DNA from: Mesorhizobium sp. B1-1-8
Lineage (GTDB): Bacteria; Pseudomonadota; Alphaproteobacteria; Rhizobiales; Rhizobiaceae
Direction: 5' to 3'
Assembly (NCBI RefSeq): GCF_006442795.2
Contig: NZ_CP083956.1
Span: forward strand, 868,001 to 932,000
Length of the DNA: 64,000 bases
Below the pieces are notes generated by a model. The model did no database searches. It was not told the DNA's origin and was given only the letters and a program-made list of their open reading frames with translations. Position numbers and translations under genes: made by a program. Below, piece by piece: positions 17,875 to 28,452 of this stretch (its first letter is position 1; each line of letters opens with the position of its first letter).

Positions 17875-18648
17875 ATGGCTGATCCCATTCGCAACTACCA
17901 GACGTCCGCCGCCCCCGGCGCGCGCGTCGATATCGATCAGGGCCTGCGGGCCTATATGATCAAGGTCTACAACCTGATGGGGCTTGGCCTGCTCATCACA
18001 GGTCTGGCCGCGGTCGGCACGATCATGCTGGCCACCACCAACGATCCGGCCGCGGCCGTTGCGACGCTGCGCGGCGGCGAGATGCTCACCTCCTTCGGCT
18101 ACGCGATCTTCGCGTCGCCGCTGAAGTGGGTCGTCATCCTGGCTCCGCTGGCCGCGGTGATGTTCCTGTCGTTCCGCGTCCAGTCGATGAGCGTGGCGGC
18201 AGCTCAGACGACATTCTGGGTCTATGCCGGCCTTGTCGGCCTGTCGCTGTCGTCGATCTTCCTGATCTACACGACGGCCAGCATCTCGCAGACCTTTTTC
18301 GCCACCGCAGCCGCCTTCGGCGGGTTGTCGCTCTACGGCTACACAACCAAGCGTGACCTGACCGCCGTCGGCTCGTTCCTGATCATGGGCCTGATCGGCC
18401 TGATCATCGCTTCACTGATCAACATCTTCCTGCAGTCGTCGGCGCTGTCCTTCGCCGTCTCGGCGATCGGCGTGCTGATCTTTGCCGGCCTGACCGCCTA
18501 CGACACGCAGAAGATCAAGGAGATGTATTTCGAGGGAGACGTCGCGGACGTCGCCGGCCGCAAGGCGATTATGGGCGCGTTGAGGCTCTATCTCGACTTC
18601 ATCAACCTGTTCATGTTCCTGCTGCAGTTCATGGGCGACCGCCGCTAA
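17875..18648 (+). CDS. Bax inhibitor-1/YccA-YbhL family membrane protein
   Basis: This 257-residue protein has seven hydrophobic segments. Typical UPF0005 features are the segment MIKVYNLMGLGLLITGLAAVGTIML near the N-terminus, SISQTFFATAAAFGGLSLYGYTTKRDLTAVGSFLIMGLIGLIIASLINIFLQS in the middle, and FAGLTAYDTQKIKEMY followed by GALRLYLDFINLFMFLLQFMG at the end, with the conserved Asp pair. Family members are pH-gated Ca2+ leak channels or protease-interacting membrane proteins. Expression is probably under control of the RNA leader directly upstream. Confidence 0.93.
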   Translation: MADPIRNYQTSAAPGARVDIDQGLRAYMIKVYNLMGLGLLITGLAAVGTIMLATTNDPAAAVATLRGGEMLTSFGYAIFASPLKWVVILAPLAAVMFLSFRVQSMSVAAAQTTFWVYAGLVGLSLSSIFLIYTTASISQTFFATAAAFGGLSLYGYTTKRDLTAVGSFLIMGLIGLIIASLINIFLQSSALSFAVSAIGVLIFAGLTAYDTQKIKEMYFEGDVADVAGRKAIMGALRLYLDFINLFMFLLQFMGDRR

Positions 18649-18684
18649 GGGCGGTTACCCGGTCTCAGTGGACCATAGCTTTGC

Positions 18685-18717
18685 GAAGGGCGGCCCAACG
18701 GCCGCCCTTTCTTTTTG
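18685..18717 (+). terminator. Rho-independent terminator after the Bax-inhibitor-1 gene
   Basis: GAAGGGCGGCC, an AA loop, GGCCGCCCTTT and then a T-rich run (CTTTTT), about 40 bases after the stop codon. Confidence 0.85.
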
Positions 18718-18764
18718 CGCAGTCCTCTGCTGTTATCGAGGCAGGATAACAAACTGCACAAATT

Positions 18765-19334
18765 ATGAGCACTATTGCCATCAGACCCGCCACCGCGGCC
18801 GACCTCGACCGGATCTCCGAAATCTATGCCGATGCGGTCACGCATGGCACGGCAAGCTACGAGCTGGAGCCGCCCAGCCGCGCCGAAATGGGCAGCCGAT
18901 TCGACAATCTGGCGGTGGGCGGATTTCCCTATGTCGTGGCCGAGAGGGACGGCGTGGTGCTCGGCTATGCCTATGCCGGACCGTTCCGGCCGCGGCCGGC
19001 TTATCGCTTCGTGGTCGAGGATTCGGTCTACGTCGCAGCTGAGGCCAAGGGCCAGGGCGTCGGCCTGCTGCTGATGCAGGCGCTGATCGAGACGGCGCGC
19101 AAGGCCGGCTTTCGCCAGATCATCGCGGTGATCGGCGACGGCCACGCGGACAGCGCTTCGGTGCGGCTGCACGAGAAGCTCGGCTTCCGCCATTCCGGCC
19201 GCCTGGAAGGGTCAGGCTACAAGCACGGGCGCTGGCTGGACACGGTGTTCATGCAGCTGTCGCTGAACGGCGGGGCCGCGCTGCCGCCCGATCCGGAGTC
19301 GCTGCTGGAGCGGAAATTTCGTGGGGTCCGGTAG
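18765..19334 (+). CDS. GNAT N-acetyltransferase (phosphinothricin acetyltransferase-like)
   Basis: This 189-residue protein matches the Pat/YncA subgroup. It starts with STIAIRPATAADLDRISEIYADAVTHGTASYELEPPS, has VVLGYAYAGPFRPRPAYRFVVEDSVYVAAEAKGQGVGLLLMQALI with the acetyl-CoA loop (KGQGVG), and ends HEKLGFRHSGRLEGSGYKHGRWLDTVFMQ. The subgroup acetylates methionine sulfone/sulfoximine-like compounds. The exact substrate cannot be read. It is convergent with the DUF2794 gene across a repeat hairpin. Confidence 0.88.
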   Translation: MSTIAIRPATAADLDRISEIYADAVTHGTASYELEPPSRAEMGSRFDNLAVGGFPYVVAERDGVVLGYAYAGPFRPRPAYRFVVEDSVYVAAEAKGQGVGLLLMQALIETARKAGFRQIIAVIGDGHADSASVRLHEKLGFRHSGRLEGSGYKHGRWLDTVFMQLSLNGGAALPPDPESLLERKFRGVR

Positions 19335-19340
19335 GTGAAA

Positions 19341-19454
19341 AGGAACTGAAGAACTGAAGAATTGAAGAACTGAGGAAAAAAGAAGACAAGGAATCCACCG
19401 GGCCGCTGAGAGCCCTTTCTCTTCAATTCTTCAGTTCCTCAGTTCCTCAGTTCC
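19341..19454. repeat. Short-tandem-repeat hairpin (GAACTGAA units)
   Basis: The left arm 19341-19374 consists of GGAACTGAA-like units in tandem. The right arm 19422-19454 is the inverse (CTTCAATTCTTCAGTTCC, then CTCAGTTCC twice). The loop is about 47 bases. It fills the gap between two convergent genes and could stop transcription from both sides. Confidence 0.75.
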
Positions 19455-19457
19455 CCT

Positions 19458-19844
19458 TCACGCATCGACCACCTTCAGCTTGGGGTCGAACACGCCGAGC
19501 ACCCGGCCGAGCTCCTGGCCGCGCTTCAGGATGCGGCCGCCCGCCGCGATGACGGCGAAGGCGCCTTGCCGGCGCGCCAGCTTGGGGTCCTTGACGATCT
19601 GGAACAACGGCACTTCGCTGGCCCGGCGGAAGACGGAAAAGACGGCGCGGTCCGCGAGATGATCGATGGCATAGTCGCGCCATTCATTGGCTGCCACCAT
19701 GCGTCCGTAGAGTCTCAGGATCTGGTCCAGTTCACGCCGGTCGAAGCGCACCGGCTGGTCGAGGCGCTCGCGCCGCGCCTCGTGTAGCGGGATCAGTATT
19801 CCGGATGCTTCCCCATCCTCCGTCCCGCTGCTGTGATCGGTCAT
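19458..19844 (-). CDS. DUF2794 family protein
   Basis: This 128-residue protein of an alphaproteobacterial family is recognised by RFDRRELDQILRLYGRMVAANEWRDYAIDHLADRAVFSVFRRASEVPLFQIVKDPKLARRQGAFAVIAAGGRILKRGQELGRVL. The first 25 residues are variable. No membrane segment or known catalytic motif is present. The function is unknown. The gene stands alone, convergent with the GNAT gene. Confidence 0.85.
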   Translation of the reverse strand: MTDHSSGTEDGEASGILIPLHEARRERLDQPVRFDRRELDQILRLYGRMVAANEWRDYAIDHLADRAVFSVFRRASEVPLFQIVKDPKLARRQGAFAVIAAGGRILKRGQELGRVLGVFDPKLKVVDA

Positions 19845-20029
19845 GCCTCAATCCTTCGATTGAATCGCGCATGGCAAGGTTCGCGCTTTCGCGATGGAAT
19901 TGCAAGGGCCGGCTAAGCAAGCCGGCACCCGTCGATTTCCTAAACGTCCAGTCACGTTTGCGAAACGTGTGTTGGAATTGGTGATGCTTCGCCACAATCT
20001 CGCCACAAATTATCCGCGCTCATGCCCCA

Positions 20030-20182
20030 ATGTCCGACGAATTTACCGGCGTTGCCTGAGACGGTTCGGTCCGGCACCGGCTCGTAAACCCCAAGCCCCC
20101 CGCCCACGGGTCAGCGTCGGATCGAACCAACCTCGGTTTTTCCTTGGAAAAATCAGGTGCGACGATCCCAAAACCTGAATAA
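20030..20182 (+). other. Short frame with an internal TGA, ending at a terminator (decayed small gene or sRNA)
   Basis: From ATG 20030 the frame reads MSDEFTGVA, then TGA at 20057-20059, then 40 further sense codons (DGSVRHRL to IPKPE) and TAA at 20180-20182, directly at the foot of the strong terminator. One C-to-T change (CGA to TGA) would explain the break. There is no good Shine-Dalgarno sequence. It could instead be a small RNA that ends at the terminator. Nothing else supportable lies in 19845-20180. Confidence 0.3.
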
Positions 20183-20216
20183 CCGGCGTCAGAAGCAAGC
20201 TGACGCCGGTTTTTTA
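20179..20216 (+). terminator. Strong Rho-independent terminator without an assigned gene
   Basis: AACCGGCGTCAG, a GAAGCAAG-type loop, CTGACGCCGGTT and a TTTTTT run on the + strand. The upstream + strand holds no convincing protein gene, so it marks the end of an unassigned transcript. Confidence 0.8.
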
Positions 20217-20218
20217 TT

Positions 20219-20371
20219 GGCTCCCCCTTCTCCCCCCTGGGGGAGAAGGTGTCGCCGAAGGCGACGGATGAGGGGTGCTCCAGGGAAAGCCAGCGTCTCA
20301 CTCCGCTGGAACACTCCTCATCCGTCTCGGCGCTGCGCGCCGATCCACCTTCTCGCATAAGGGGAGAAGGG
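20219..20371. repeat. Palindromic intergenic repeat, family A variant
   Basis: Arms CTTCTCCCCCCTGGGGGAGAAGGTGTCGCCGAAGGCGACGGATGAGGGGTG and its inverse, with GCGCTGCGCGC in the second arm. It is almost the same as 62183-62336. It ends at the stop of the DUF1223 gene. Confidence 0.8.
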
Positions 20372-20372
20372 G

Positions 20373-21155
20373 TTAGGGCTTGCGGATGAAGGCGGCGCCA
20401 AGGATCGGACCGGGCATGCCGTCCTTGCCGACCGATTGCAGCAGCACCGCACAGCCGCCCTTCTTCTTGACGATCTCGCTCATCGGCAATTCGTAACGCT
20501 GCGCCTTGCCGTGCCACATGCCGGCGGTCTGGATATCGGAGACGGCGTTCCAGTATGTCAGGCTGCGACCGTTGTTCTCGCCCTGGCCGATCTTCACCAT
20601 CTGCGGCGGATCGAAATAGACGATAACCACATGGGCGTCGCTCGGGCCGTTGCCGGCGTCGCCCGCGTCGATCATCACGCGGTCGCTGGTGCGGCTCACC
20701 TTGATGCCGACCCGCATGCCCTCGCCCACCCTGTCCATCCTGGCCAGCGCGCCGTCGACGTCCTTGCGGCTGGCGCCGTTGACGTGACTGCGACCGTTGA
20801 TGACGGCCTGCGGGGTGTAGACAGAGCGGCTGCCGAAGGCGCGCATATAGTCGTATTGCCGGTCGGTGCTTTCTTTATTGCTCAGCGTGTCCTGCCAGCC
20901 CAGATAGTCCCAGTAATTGACATGATAGGCGAGCGCGACGATGTTTTCCTTGGCGGCCAACTCGGCGAAGAATTCATCGGCCGGCGGGCAGGAGCTGCAG
21001 CCTTGGCTGGTAAAAAGCTCGACCACGCCCAAGGGCTTTTCGATCTGCGGCTTGTCGATCTGAGGCTTCTCGGGCTCGCTTGCCAGTGCCGCACCGGCAA
21101 ACGCTGAAACGGCCAGCGCAAATGCCGCAAGCCGCAATGGTCCTCGAAATGCCAT
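20373..21155 (-). CDS. DUF1223 thioredoxin-like secreted protein
   Basis: This protein of about 260 residues has a signal peptide (ending GAALAS) and a repeated EKPQIDKPQIEKP spacer. The DUF1223 core is VVELFTSQGCSSCPPADEFFAELA, with a CxxC (Cys53, Cys56), then VALAYHVNYWDYLGWQDTLS and YTPQAVINGRSHVNGA, a thioredoxin-like fold with cis-Pro. A periplasmic redox role is inferred. The start at 21155 is preferred for the signal peptide; a Met 5 codons upstream is possible. Confidence 0.85.
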   Translation of the reverse strand: MAFRGPLRLAAFALAVSAFAGAALASEPEKPQIDKPQIEKPLGVVELFTSQGCSSCPPADEFFAELAAKENIVALAYHVNYWDYLGWQDTLSNKESTDRQYDYMRAFGSRSVYTPQAVINGRSHVNGASRKDVDGALARMDRVGEGMRVGIKVSRTSDRVMIDAGDAGNGPSDAHVVIVYFDPPQMVKIGQGENNGRSLTYWNAVSDIQTAGMWHGKAQRYELPMSEIVKKKGGCAVLLQSVGKDGMPGPILGAAFIRKP

Positions 21156-21449
21156 GACTTTTCCATTCACGCCGGTGGATGCCGGCCTTGTTGTGATTGC
21201 TAAAATATGTGGCAGAAGCGACAGTCAACAGGAAGTCACGTTGCGGTGAAATTTCGTCGCCGCGACCGCAGGTAAGGCGACGATAGGAGAGGCCACTGCA
21301 TTTTTCGATGCGGTTCGATTTCGAAGCCGCTTCACTGCCATGCGGCAAATACTGCTGATGCCGGTCGATCTCTATTGCGAGCGAACCGAATCTGGACTTT
21401 GACCGGGCCGGCCAATGCTTCGGTCGACTGTGCTTTCATTGCTGGAAGT

Positions 21450-21546
21450 TAGGGGAGTAGGGGAGTAGGGGAGTAAGGGAGTAAGGGAGTAGGGGAGTAG
21501 GGGAGTAGGGGAGTAGGGATGTCTTTCCCTACTCCCCTACTCCCTT
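21450..21546. repeat. Short-tandem-repeat hairpin (GGGAGTAG units)
   Basis: About eight copies of an 8-base unit (GGGAGTAG or GGGAGTAA) run from 21450 to 21518. A shorter inverted arm (TTCCCTACTCCCCTACTCCC) follows at 21525-21545, ending just before the acnA stop codon. A hairpin here would lie immediately downstream of acnA. The gap 21156-21449 holds nothing else that I can support. Confidence 0.8.
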
Positions 21547-21548
21547 AA

Positions 21549-24239
<2,691 letters not shown>

Positions 24240-24524
24240 GTGCGATCCGTCCTTGTCTGTTCAGCCTGAAAGGGAACGGACGCCGATGGCATGCAATCAC
24301 GCGCAAAGGTGCGGGTACGGCCATTTCCGCTGTCCGCTCCCAAGCAACCCGAGCCGTTCAAGGCGGCGCGTGCGCTGGTTCGGCGCAAATTCTGTTCCCG
24401 CGCCGACCGCTGGCACGGATGCTCCGCATATAGAGAATTATCCGGAATAGTTCTAGACAGTTGCGAAGCAAATTCGCGCGATGCGGCAACTGCCGCGCCG
24501 CATCGTTTTGGGGACAGGCAAGGG

Positions 24525-25133
24525 ATGCGGCTGATCGCCGAAAATCTGGGCGGCGAGCGCGGCGGCGACACTGTATTTTCCAGCGTCGGCTTCGCCCTGG
24601 CCAAGGGCGAGGCGCTGATCGTCACCGGCCCGAACGGCGCCGGCAAATCGACGCTGCTCAGGGTCATCGCCGGGCTGTTGCCGGCCGCCGGGGGCAAGGT
24701 GTTCGTCGAAGATGGCGGCGGTGATTTTCCGTCGGTCGCCTCGGCCTCGCATTACCTAGGCCATCTCAATGCGATGAAGGCGGCGCTGAGCGTCGAGGAG
24801 AACCTGGATTTCTGGCGCGCCTTCCAGGGCGAGCCAGGGCTCAGCGTCGACGAGGCGCTGGAAACGGTCGGGCTCGGCGGACTCGGGCACCTGCCTTTCG
24901 GCTATCTGTCGACCGGGCAAAGGCGGCGGGCGTCGATCGCCAAGCTTTTGGTCAGCCGGCGGCCGGTCTGGCTGCTTGATGAGCCGACGGTAGGGTTGGA
25001 CAAGGCGTCGGAGAAGCGGTTTGCGGGGTTGATGAGGGGGCATCTGGAGGGTGGCGGGATTTTGGTGGCGGCCACGCATCTGCCGCTGGGATTGGAAGGG
25101 GCGGTGGGGTTGGTGATGGGGGAAACCGTTTGA
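24525..25133 (+). CDS. ccmA: Heme exporter ATP-binding protein CcmA
   Basis: This 202-residue ATPase of cytochrome c maturation system I drives release of holo-CcmE from the CcmC-heme complex. Walker A is GPNGAGKST (35-43), the signature is the CcmA-type LSTGQRRRASIAKLL, and Walker B is VWLLDEPTVGLD. The size is typical for CcmA. The start at 24525 opens directly into the ABC domain; upstream in-frame codons have no similarity. A 150-base palindromic repeat separates it from ccmB, which usually follows closely. Confidence 0.93.
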   Translation: MRLIAENLGGERGGDTVFSSVGFALAKGEALIVTGPNGAGKSTLLRVIAGLLPAAGGKVFVEDGGGDFPSVASASHYLGHLNAMKAALSVEENLDFWRAFQGEPGLSVDEALETVGLGGLGHLPFGYLSTGQRRRASIAKLLVSRRPVWLLDEPTVGLDKASEKRFAGLMRGHLEGGGILVAATHLPLGLEGAVGLVMGETV

Positions 25134-25149
25134 TGCTGGCGCTCTACGG

Positions 25150-25306
25150 CGCCCCCCTCTGTCCTGCCGGACATCTCCCCCACGAGGGGGGAGATCAGCA
25201 GCTTGGCCGTCGGCTTCTCTCTTGCGGCGTTGGCGATTGGCGAAGGCGGGCGCGACATCTAATCTCCCCCCTCGTGGGGGAGATGTCCGGCAGGACAGAG
25301 GGGGGC
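25150..25306. repeat. Palindromic repeat, family A, between ccmA and ccmB
   Basis: The left arm 25150-25195 and right arm 25262-25306 are near-perfect inverted copies of about 45 bases (GCCCCCCTCTGTCCTGCCGG...), around a 66-base centre. The element fills almost all of the 211-base gap inside an operon that is normally tight. Confidence 0.88.
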
Positions 25307-25344
25307 ACGAAGGAACTCCGACCTTACCGAAGGGGTGCCTCTTA

Positions 25345-26010
25345 ATGTGGCCCCTCTTCCTGCGCGACATTCGCCTCTCGATCCGCGCCGGCGGCGGGGC
25401 GCTGATCGGCGTGATCTTCTTCCTCGCCGTCATCGTCACTATCCCGTTCGGCGTCGGGCCCGACCTCAACCTGCTTTCCCGCATCGGTCCGGCAATCCTG
25501 TGGATCGCCGCCTTGCTCGCCTGCCTGCTCGGGCTCGATCGCCTGTTCCAGGCCGACCGCGAGGACGGCTCGCTCGACCTTCTGGTGCTGGGCAACGATC
25601 GACACATGCTGCCGCTGACGGTGCTGGTGAAATGCCTGGCGCACTGGACGGGCAGCGTGCTGCCGCTGGTGGTCGCCGCGCCGCTGCTCGGCCTGTTCAT
25701 GAACATGGAGCCGGCCGGCATCGGCGCCACGGCGCTGACGCTTCTCGTCGGCACGCCGGCCATCACCTTCATCGGAGCTGCGGGCGCGGCGGTGGTGGTG
25801 GCGCTGCCGCGCGGCGGGCTGTTGATCTCGGTGCTGGTGCTGCCGCTTACCATCCCCGTGCTGATCTTCGGCGTCTCGGCCAGCTATGGCGCGGTGGCCG
25901 ATCCGGCGCCGTTCCTGCAGCCTTTCCTCATTCTTGCCGCGCTGACGCTGTTTCTTGCCGTGCTCGGGCCGCTGGCGGCAGCACTGGCGCTGCGGCACGG
26001 GACGGATTGA
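25345..26010 (+). CDS. ccmB: Heme exporter permease CcmB
   Basis: This 221-residue protein has six membrane segments. CcmB family features are the start LFLRDIRLSIRAGGG, the conserved ALLACLLGLDRLFQADREDGSLDLLVLG, and LVVAAPLLGLFMNM. It forms the ABC complex with CcmA and CcmC. The start at 25345 gives the family N-terminus. In most rhizobia ccmC would come next, but here only 117 bases separate ccmB from ccmD. Confidence 0.94.
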   Translation: MWPLFLRDIRLSIRAGGGALIGVIFFLAVIVTIPFGVGPDLNLLSRIGPAILWIAALLACLLGLDRLFQADREDGSLDLLVLGNDRHMLPLTVLVKCLAHWTGSVLPLVVAAPLLGLFMNMEPAGIGATALTLLVGTPAITFIGAAGAAVVVALPRGGLLISVLVLPLTIPVLIFGVSASYGAVADPAPFLQPFLILAALTLFLAVLGPLAAALALRHGTD

Positions 26011-26083
26011 GGTGACGAGGACGTTCCTTTACTGCGGCACCGCGACAAATTGCGGAACTGCCAATACGAGATTAAGGGAAGGC

Positions 26084-26131
26084 ATGATCGCGACGATAGG
26101 CACGGCGGAGAGCGGGGAGCGGCGGGCATGA
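26084..26131 (+). other. 15-codon frame at the expected ccmC site
   Basis: An ATG preceded by AAGGGAAGG opens a frame of 15 codons (MIATIGTAESGERRA) whose TGA overlaps the ccmD ATG, the junction expected between ccmC and ccmD. It may be the two ends of a deleted ccmC or a chance frame. No CcmC sequence motif is visible. Confidence 0.25.
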
Positions 26132-26301
26132 GCGCGCACGCCCTTTATGTCACCGCCGCCTATGCCATTACGGCGATCATGCTGGCCGGGCTGATCGGCT
26201 GGATCCTCATCGACCAGCGGGCGCGCAAGCGCGAGCTTGCCGCGCTGGAGGCGGCAGGCGTGCGGCGGCGTTCGGATAAGGCCGGAGCGACAAAGCCGTG
26301 A
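26128..26301 (+). CDS. ccmD: Heme exporter protein CcmD
   Basis: This 57-residue single-span membrane protein reads MSAHALYVTAAYAITAIMLAGLIGWILIDQRARKRELAALEAAG, matching CcmD: a short N-terminal tail, one hydrophobic helix and a basic cytoplasmic tail. It stabilises the CcmABC-CcmE complex. Its TGA overlaps the GTG start of ccmG, so the two are coupled. Confidence 0.88.
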   Translation: MSAHALYVTAAYAITAIMLAGLIGWILIDQRARKRELAALEAAGVRRRSDKAGATKP

Positions 26302-26876
26302 GCACGGAAACGGAAGCTCCGGCGTCCCGCCGCCGTCTGTTCGTGCTGTTGCCGCTGCTGATCTTTTTGGGGCTCGCCGGACTGTTCCTGTCGCAGTTGC
26401 TCTCCGGCCGCGACGCCTCGGAAATTCCCTCGGCGCTGATCGGCCTGCCGGCGCCGCAGACGAGCCTACCGCCGCTGGAAGGGACGAACCTGCCGGGGCT
26501 CGATTCTAAAAGCTTTGCCGGCAAGGTGACGCTGGTCAACGTCTTTGCGTCCTGGTGCGCGCCATGCCGGGAAGAACATCCGGTGCTGCTGGCGCTGTCG
26601 CAGGACAAGCGGTTCACGCTCGCCGCGCTGAACTACAAGGACGAGCCGGAAAATGCCCGCCGCTTCCTCGGCGATCTCGGCAATCCGTTCCAGGCCATCG
26701 GCGTCGATCCGGCCGGCCGCGCGGCCATCGACTGGGGCGTCTACGGTGTGCCGGAGACCTTCGTCATCGGCAAGGACGGCAGGATTGCCTATAAGCATGT
26801 CGGGCCGCTGACACCGGAATCGGCGCGGGATTTGCTGTTACCGCAGATCGACAAGGCGCTCGCGGCACCGGGTTGA
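26298..26876 (+). CDS. ccmG: Thiol:disulfide interchange protein CcmG/DsbE
   Basis: This 192-residue membrane-anchored thioredoxin keeps apocytochrome c Cys pairs reduced. It has one N-terminal membrane helix (FVLLPLLIFLGLAGLFLSQLL), the family sequence PSALIGLPAPQTSLPPLEG, and the active site VFASWCAPCREEHP (Cys87, Cys90). The conserved GVYGVPETFVI (cis-Pro loop) and DGRIAYKHVGPLT follow. It starts with GTG overlapping the ccmD stop. Confidence 0.95.
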   Translation: MSTETEAPASRRRLFVLLPLLIFLGLAGLFLSQLLSGRDASEIPSALIGLPAPQTSLPPLEGTNLPGLDSKSFAGKVTLVNVFASWCAPCREEHPVLLALSQDKRFTLAALNYKDEPENARRFLGDLGNPFQAIGVDPAGRAAIDWGVYGVPETFVIGKDGRIAYKHVGPLTPESARDLLLPQIDKALAAPG

Positions 26877-26880
26877 CGCG

Positions 26881-27031
26881 GCGCCCCCTCATCCGGCCGC
26901 TGCGCGGCCACCTTCTCCCCGTTGGGGAGAAGAGGTTGGCGCCGACGCTGACCAGCTCCTCTCCCCTGGGGGAGAGTCGGATTGCCCCGAATTGCCCTTC
27001 GCAATTCGGTTGGCAATCCGGGTGAGGGGCA
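26881..27031. repeat. Palindromic intergenic repeat, family A variant
   Basis: CCCTCATCCGGCCGCTGCGCGGCCACCTTCTCCCCGTTGGGGAGAAG is followed by further stems (CTCTCCCCTGGGGGAGAG; GAATTGCCCTTCGCAATTC) and ends GGGTGAGGGG. It lies just after ccmG and before the DUF1127 stop. Confidence 0.75.
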
Positions 27032-27043
27032 ACCCCGAAGAAC

Positions 27044-27211
27044 TCAGCCGTAGATCTGCTTGTGGACCTGGTAGAGCATTTCCGAGCGGTCGGCGCGCAG
27101 GTCGGCCAAGTCGCGGCTCGACAGGTTCTCGATTTCGGCGACGAGGCGGTTGTAGTGACGGCGCTTGCTGATGCTGGTGCGGGCGCGGGTGACAAGATTG
27201 TCGAAGATCAT
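27044..27211 (-). CDS. DUF1127 small protein
   Basis: This 55-residue Arg-rich protein reads MIFDNLVTRARTSISKRRHYNRLVAEIENLSSRDLADLRADRSEM and ends HKQIYG. It has the DUF1127 helix pattern (R-x-L-x-x-L-s-x-R-x-L-x-D-L). Such proteins are abundant in Rhizobiales; some affect RNA turnover and phosphate or carbon metabolism. A GGAACC-type site precedes the ATG. Confidence 0.85.
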   Translation of the reverse strand: MIFDNLVTRARTSISKRRHYNRLVAEIENLSSRDLADLRADRSEMLYQVHKQIYG

Positions 27212-27309
27212 GACGAAGGTTCCTTATCTGCCGCGTTGGCGCGGCTGGTTGTTCCTCCCAGATCGATTGCCAGCATGACATAGGAATGGTGCGCCGCAAA
27301 AGAAAGATG

Positions 27310-27328
27310 TTGCAACGCAGCATTGCAA
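27310..27328. promoter_or_regulatory. Possible operator: inverted repeat TTGCAA-N7-TTGCAA
   Basis: Two TTGCAA half-sites (each self-complementary) are separated by 7 bases, in the divergent region between the DUF1127 gene and the SMP-30 gene. The spacing suits a dimeric regulator. No regulator gene is adjacent. Confidence 0.3.
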
Positions 27329-27501
27329 GTGACGCATAGCGGGTTAATGCCGTCGTAGCCGGGCTATCGGTCAAGCCGCACTCATCGGCCGTTTGGACGT
27401 CTTTCCCCGCCATATTGTCATACAAATTGCAGCCTTTCCGTCTTGCCTTCTCTCGCGCAGGCTGGCTTGATCCGCCGTCAATCGATGCCGGGAGGAAAAG
27501 C

Positions 27502-28422
27502 ATGGCGGCCGCCGACTTTTACGAAATTCTCGATCCGCGCTTCGCGCGCCTGTTCAATGGCAGCGCGCATGTGGAAAAACTGTTCACCGGCTGCCGGTGG
27601 GCGGAAGGTCCGGCCTGGTTCGCGGCCGGCCGCTATATCGTCTGGTCCGACATCCCCAACAACCGCATGCTGCGTTATGACGAGACCGACGGCAACGTCA
27701 GCGTGTTCCGCGAGCCGTCCGGCAATTCCAACGGCAACACGGTCGACCGCGAGGGCCGCCTGGTGACGTGCGAGCATTCGGGCCGCCGCGTCAGCCGCAC
27801 CGAGCATGACGGCTCGATCACCACGCTCGCCGAGAAGTGGAAAGGCAAGCGGCTGAACTCGCCCAACGACGTGGTGGTGCGCTCTGACGGCTCGATCTGG
27901 TTCACCGATCCAAGCTACGGCATCGACACCGACTATGAGGGCGACAAGGCCGAGAGCGAGATCGGCGCCTGCAATGTCTACCGCGTCGATCCGGACTCGG
28001 GCGAGGTGGAGGCCGTCATCACCGACATGGTCAGGCCGAACGGGCTTGCCTTTTCGCTGGATGAAAGCCTGCTTTATGTCGTCGATACCGGCCGCACGCA
28101 TGGAGCGCAGAACCCTGCGCATATGCGGGTGTTCAACGTTGGCAAGCACGGCAAGAAGATTTCCGGCGGCAAGGTCTTCGCCGACTGCACCGCCGGCCTG
28201 TTCGATGGTTTCCGGCTCGACTCCGACGGGCGCATCTGGACAAGTGCTGCCGACGGCATCCATTGCTACGATCCCGACGGCACGCTGATCGGCAAGGTCA
28301 AGGTGCCGGAAGTGACCGCCAACTGCGTCTTCGGCGGCAACAAGCTGAACTGCCTCTACATCGCCGGCACCACCTCGCTCTACATGGTGCGGCTGATGGT
28401 CAACGGGGCAAAGACGTACTGA
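27502..28422 (+). CDS. SMP-30/gluconolactonase family protein
   Basis: This 306-residue six-bladed beta-propeller hydrolase is likely to open sugar lactones. Metal-site motifs of the family are CRWAEGPAWFA (Glu ligand), the NGNTVDREGRLVTCEHSGRRVSRTEHDGS strand, RLNSPNDVVVRSDGSIWFTDPSYG (Asn/Asp ligands) and SLDESLLYVVDTG (Asp). A GGAGG site lies 8 bases ahead of the ATG at 27502. The tautomerase gene follows 30 bases on, suggesting a two-gene unit for sugar or carboxylate breakdown. Confidence 0.9.
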   Translation: MAAADFYEILDPRFARLFNGSAHVEKLFTGCRWAEGPAWFAAGRYIVWSDIPNNRMLRYDETDGNVSVFREPSGNSNGNTVDREGRLVTCEHSGRRVSRTEHDGSITTLAEKWKGKRLNSPNDVVVRSDGSIWFTDPSYGIDTDYEGDKAESEIGACNVYRVDPDSGEVEAVITDMVRPNGLAFSLDESLLYVVDTGRTHGAQNPAHMRVFNVGKHGKKISGGKVFADCTAGLFDGFRLDSDGRIWTSAADGIHCYDPDGTLIGKVKVPEVTANCVFGGNKLNCLYIAGTTSLYMVRLMVNGAKTY

Positions 28423-28452
28423 GCCGCGGTCAAAAAATTGAAGGAGGACGTC

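Noticed and set aside
19894..20178. A 94-codon plus-strand frame ending near the terminator
   Set aside because: Arg/Pro-rich with no recognisable fold. The terminator is real, but this frame is not convincing as its gene.
20020..20200. Possible tmRNA or tRNA (a GGTTCGATCC string on the minus strand)
   Set aside because: The T-arm-like string has no matching acceptor, D or anticodon arms around it, and no tmRNA peptide tag sequence was seen.
21450..21546. CRISPR array
   Set aside because: The units are 8 bases with no spacers; it is a simple tandem repeat with an inverted arm.
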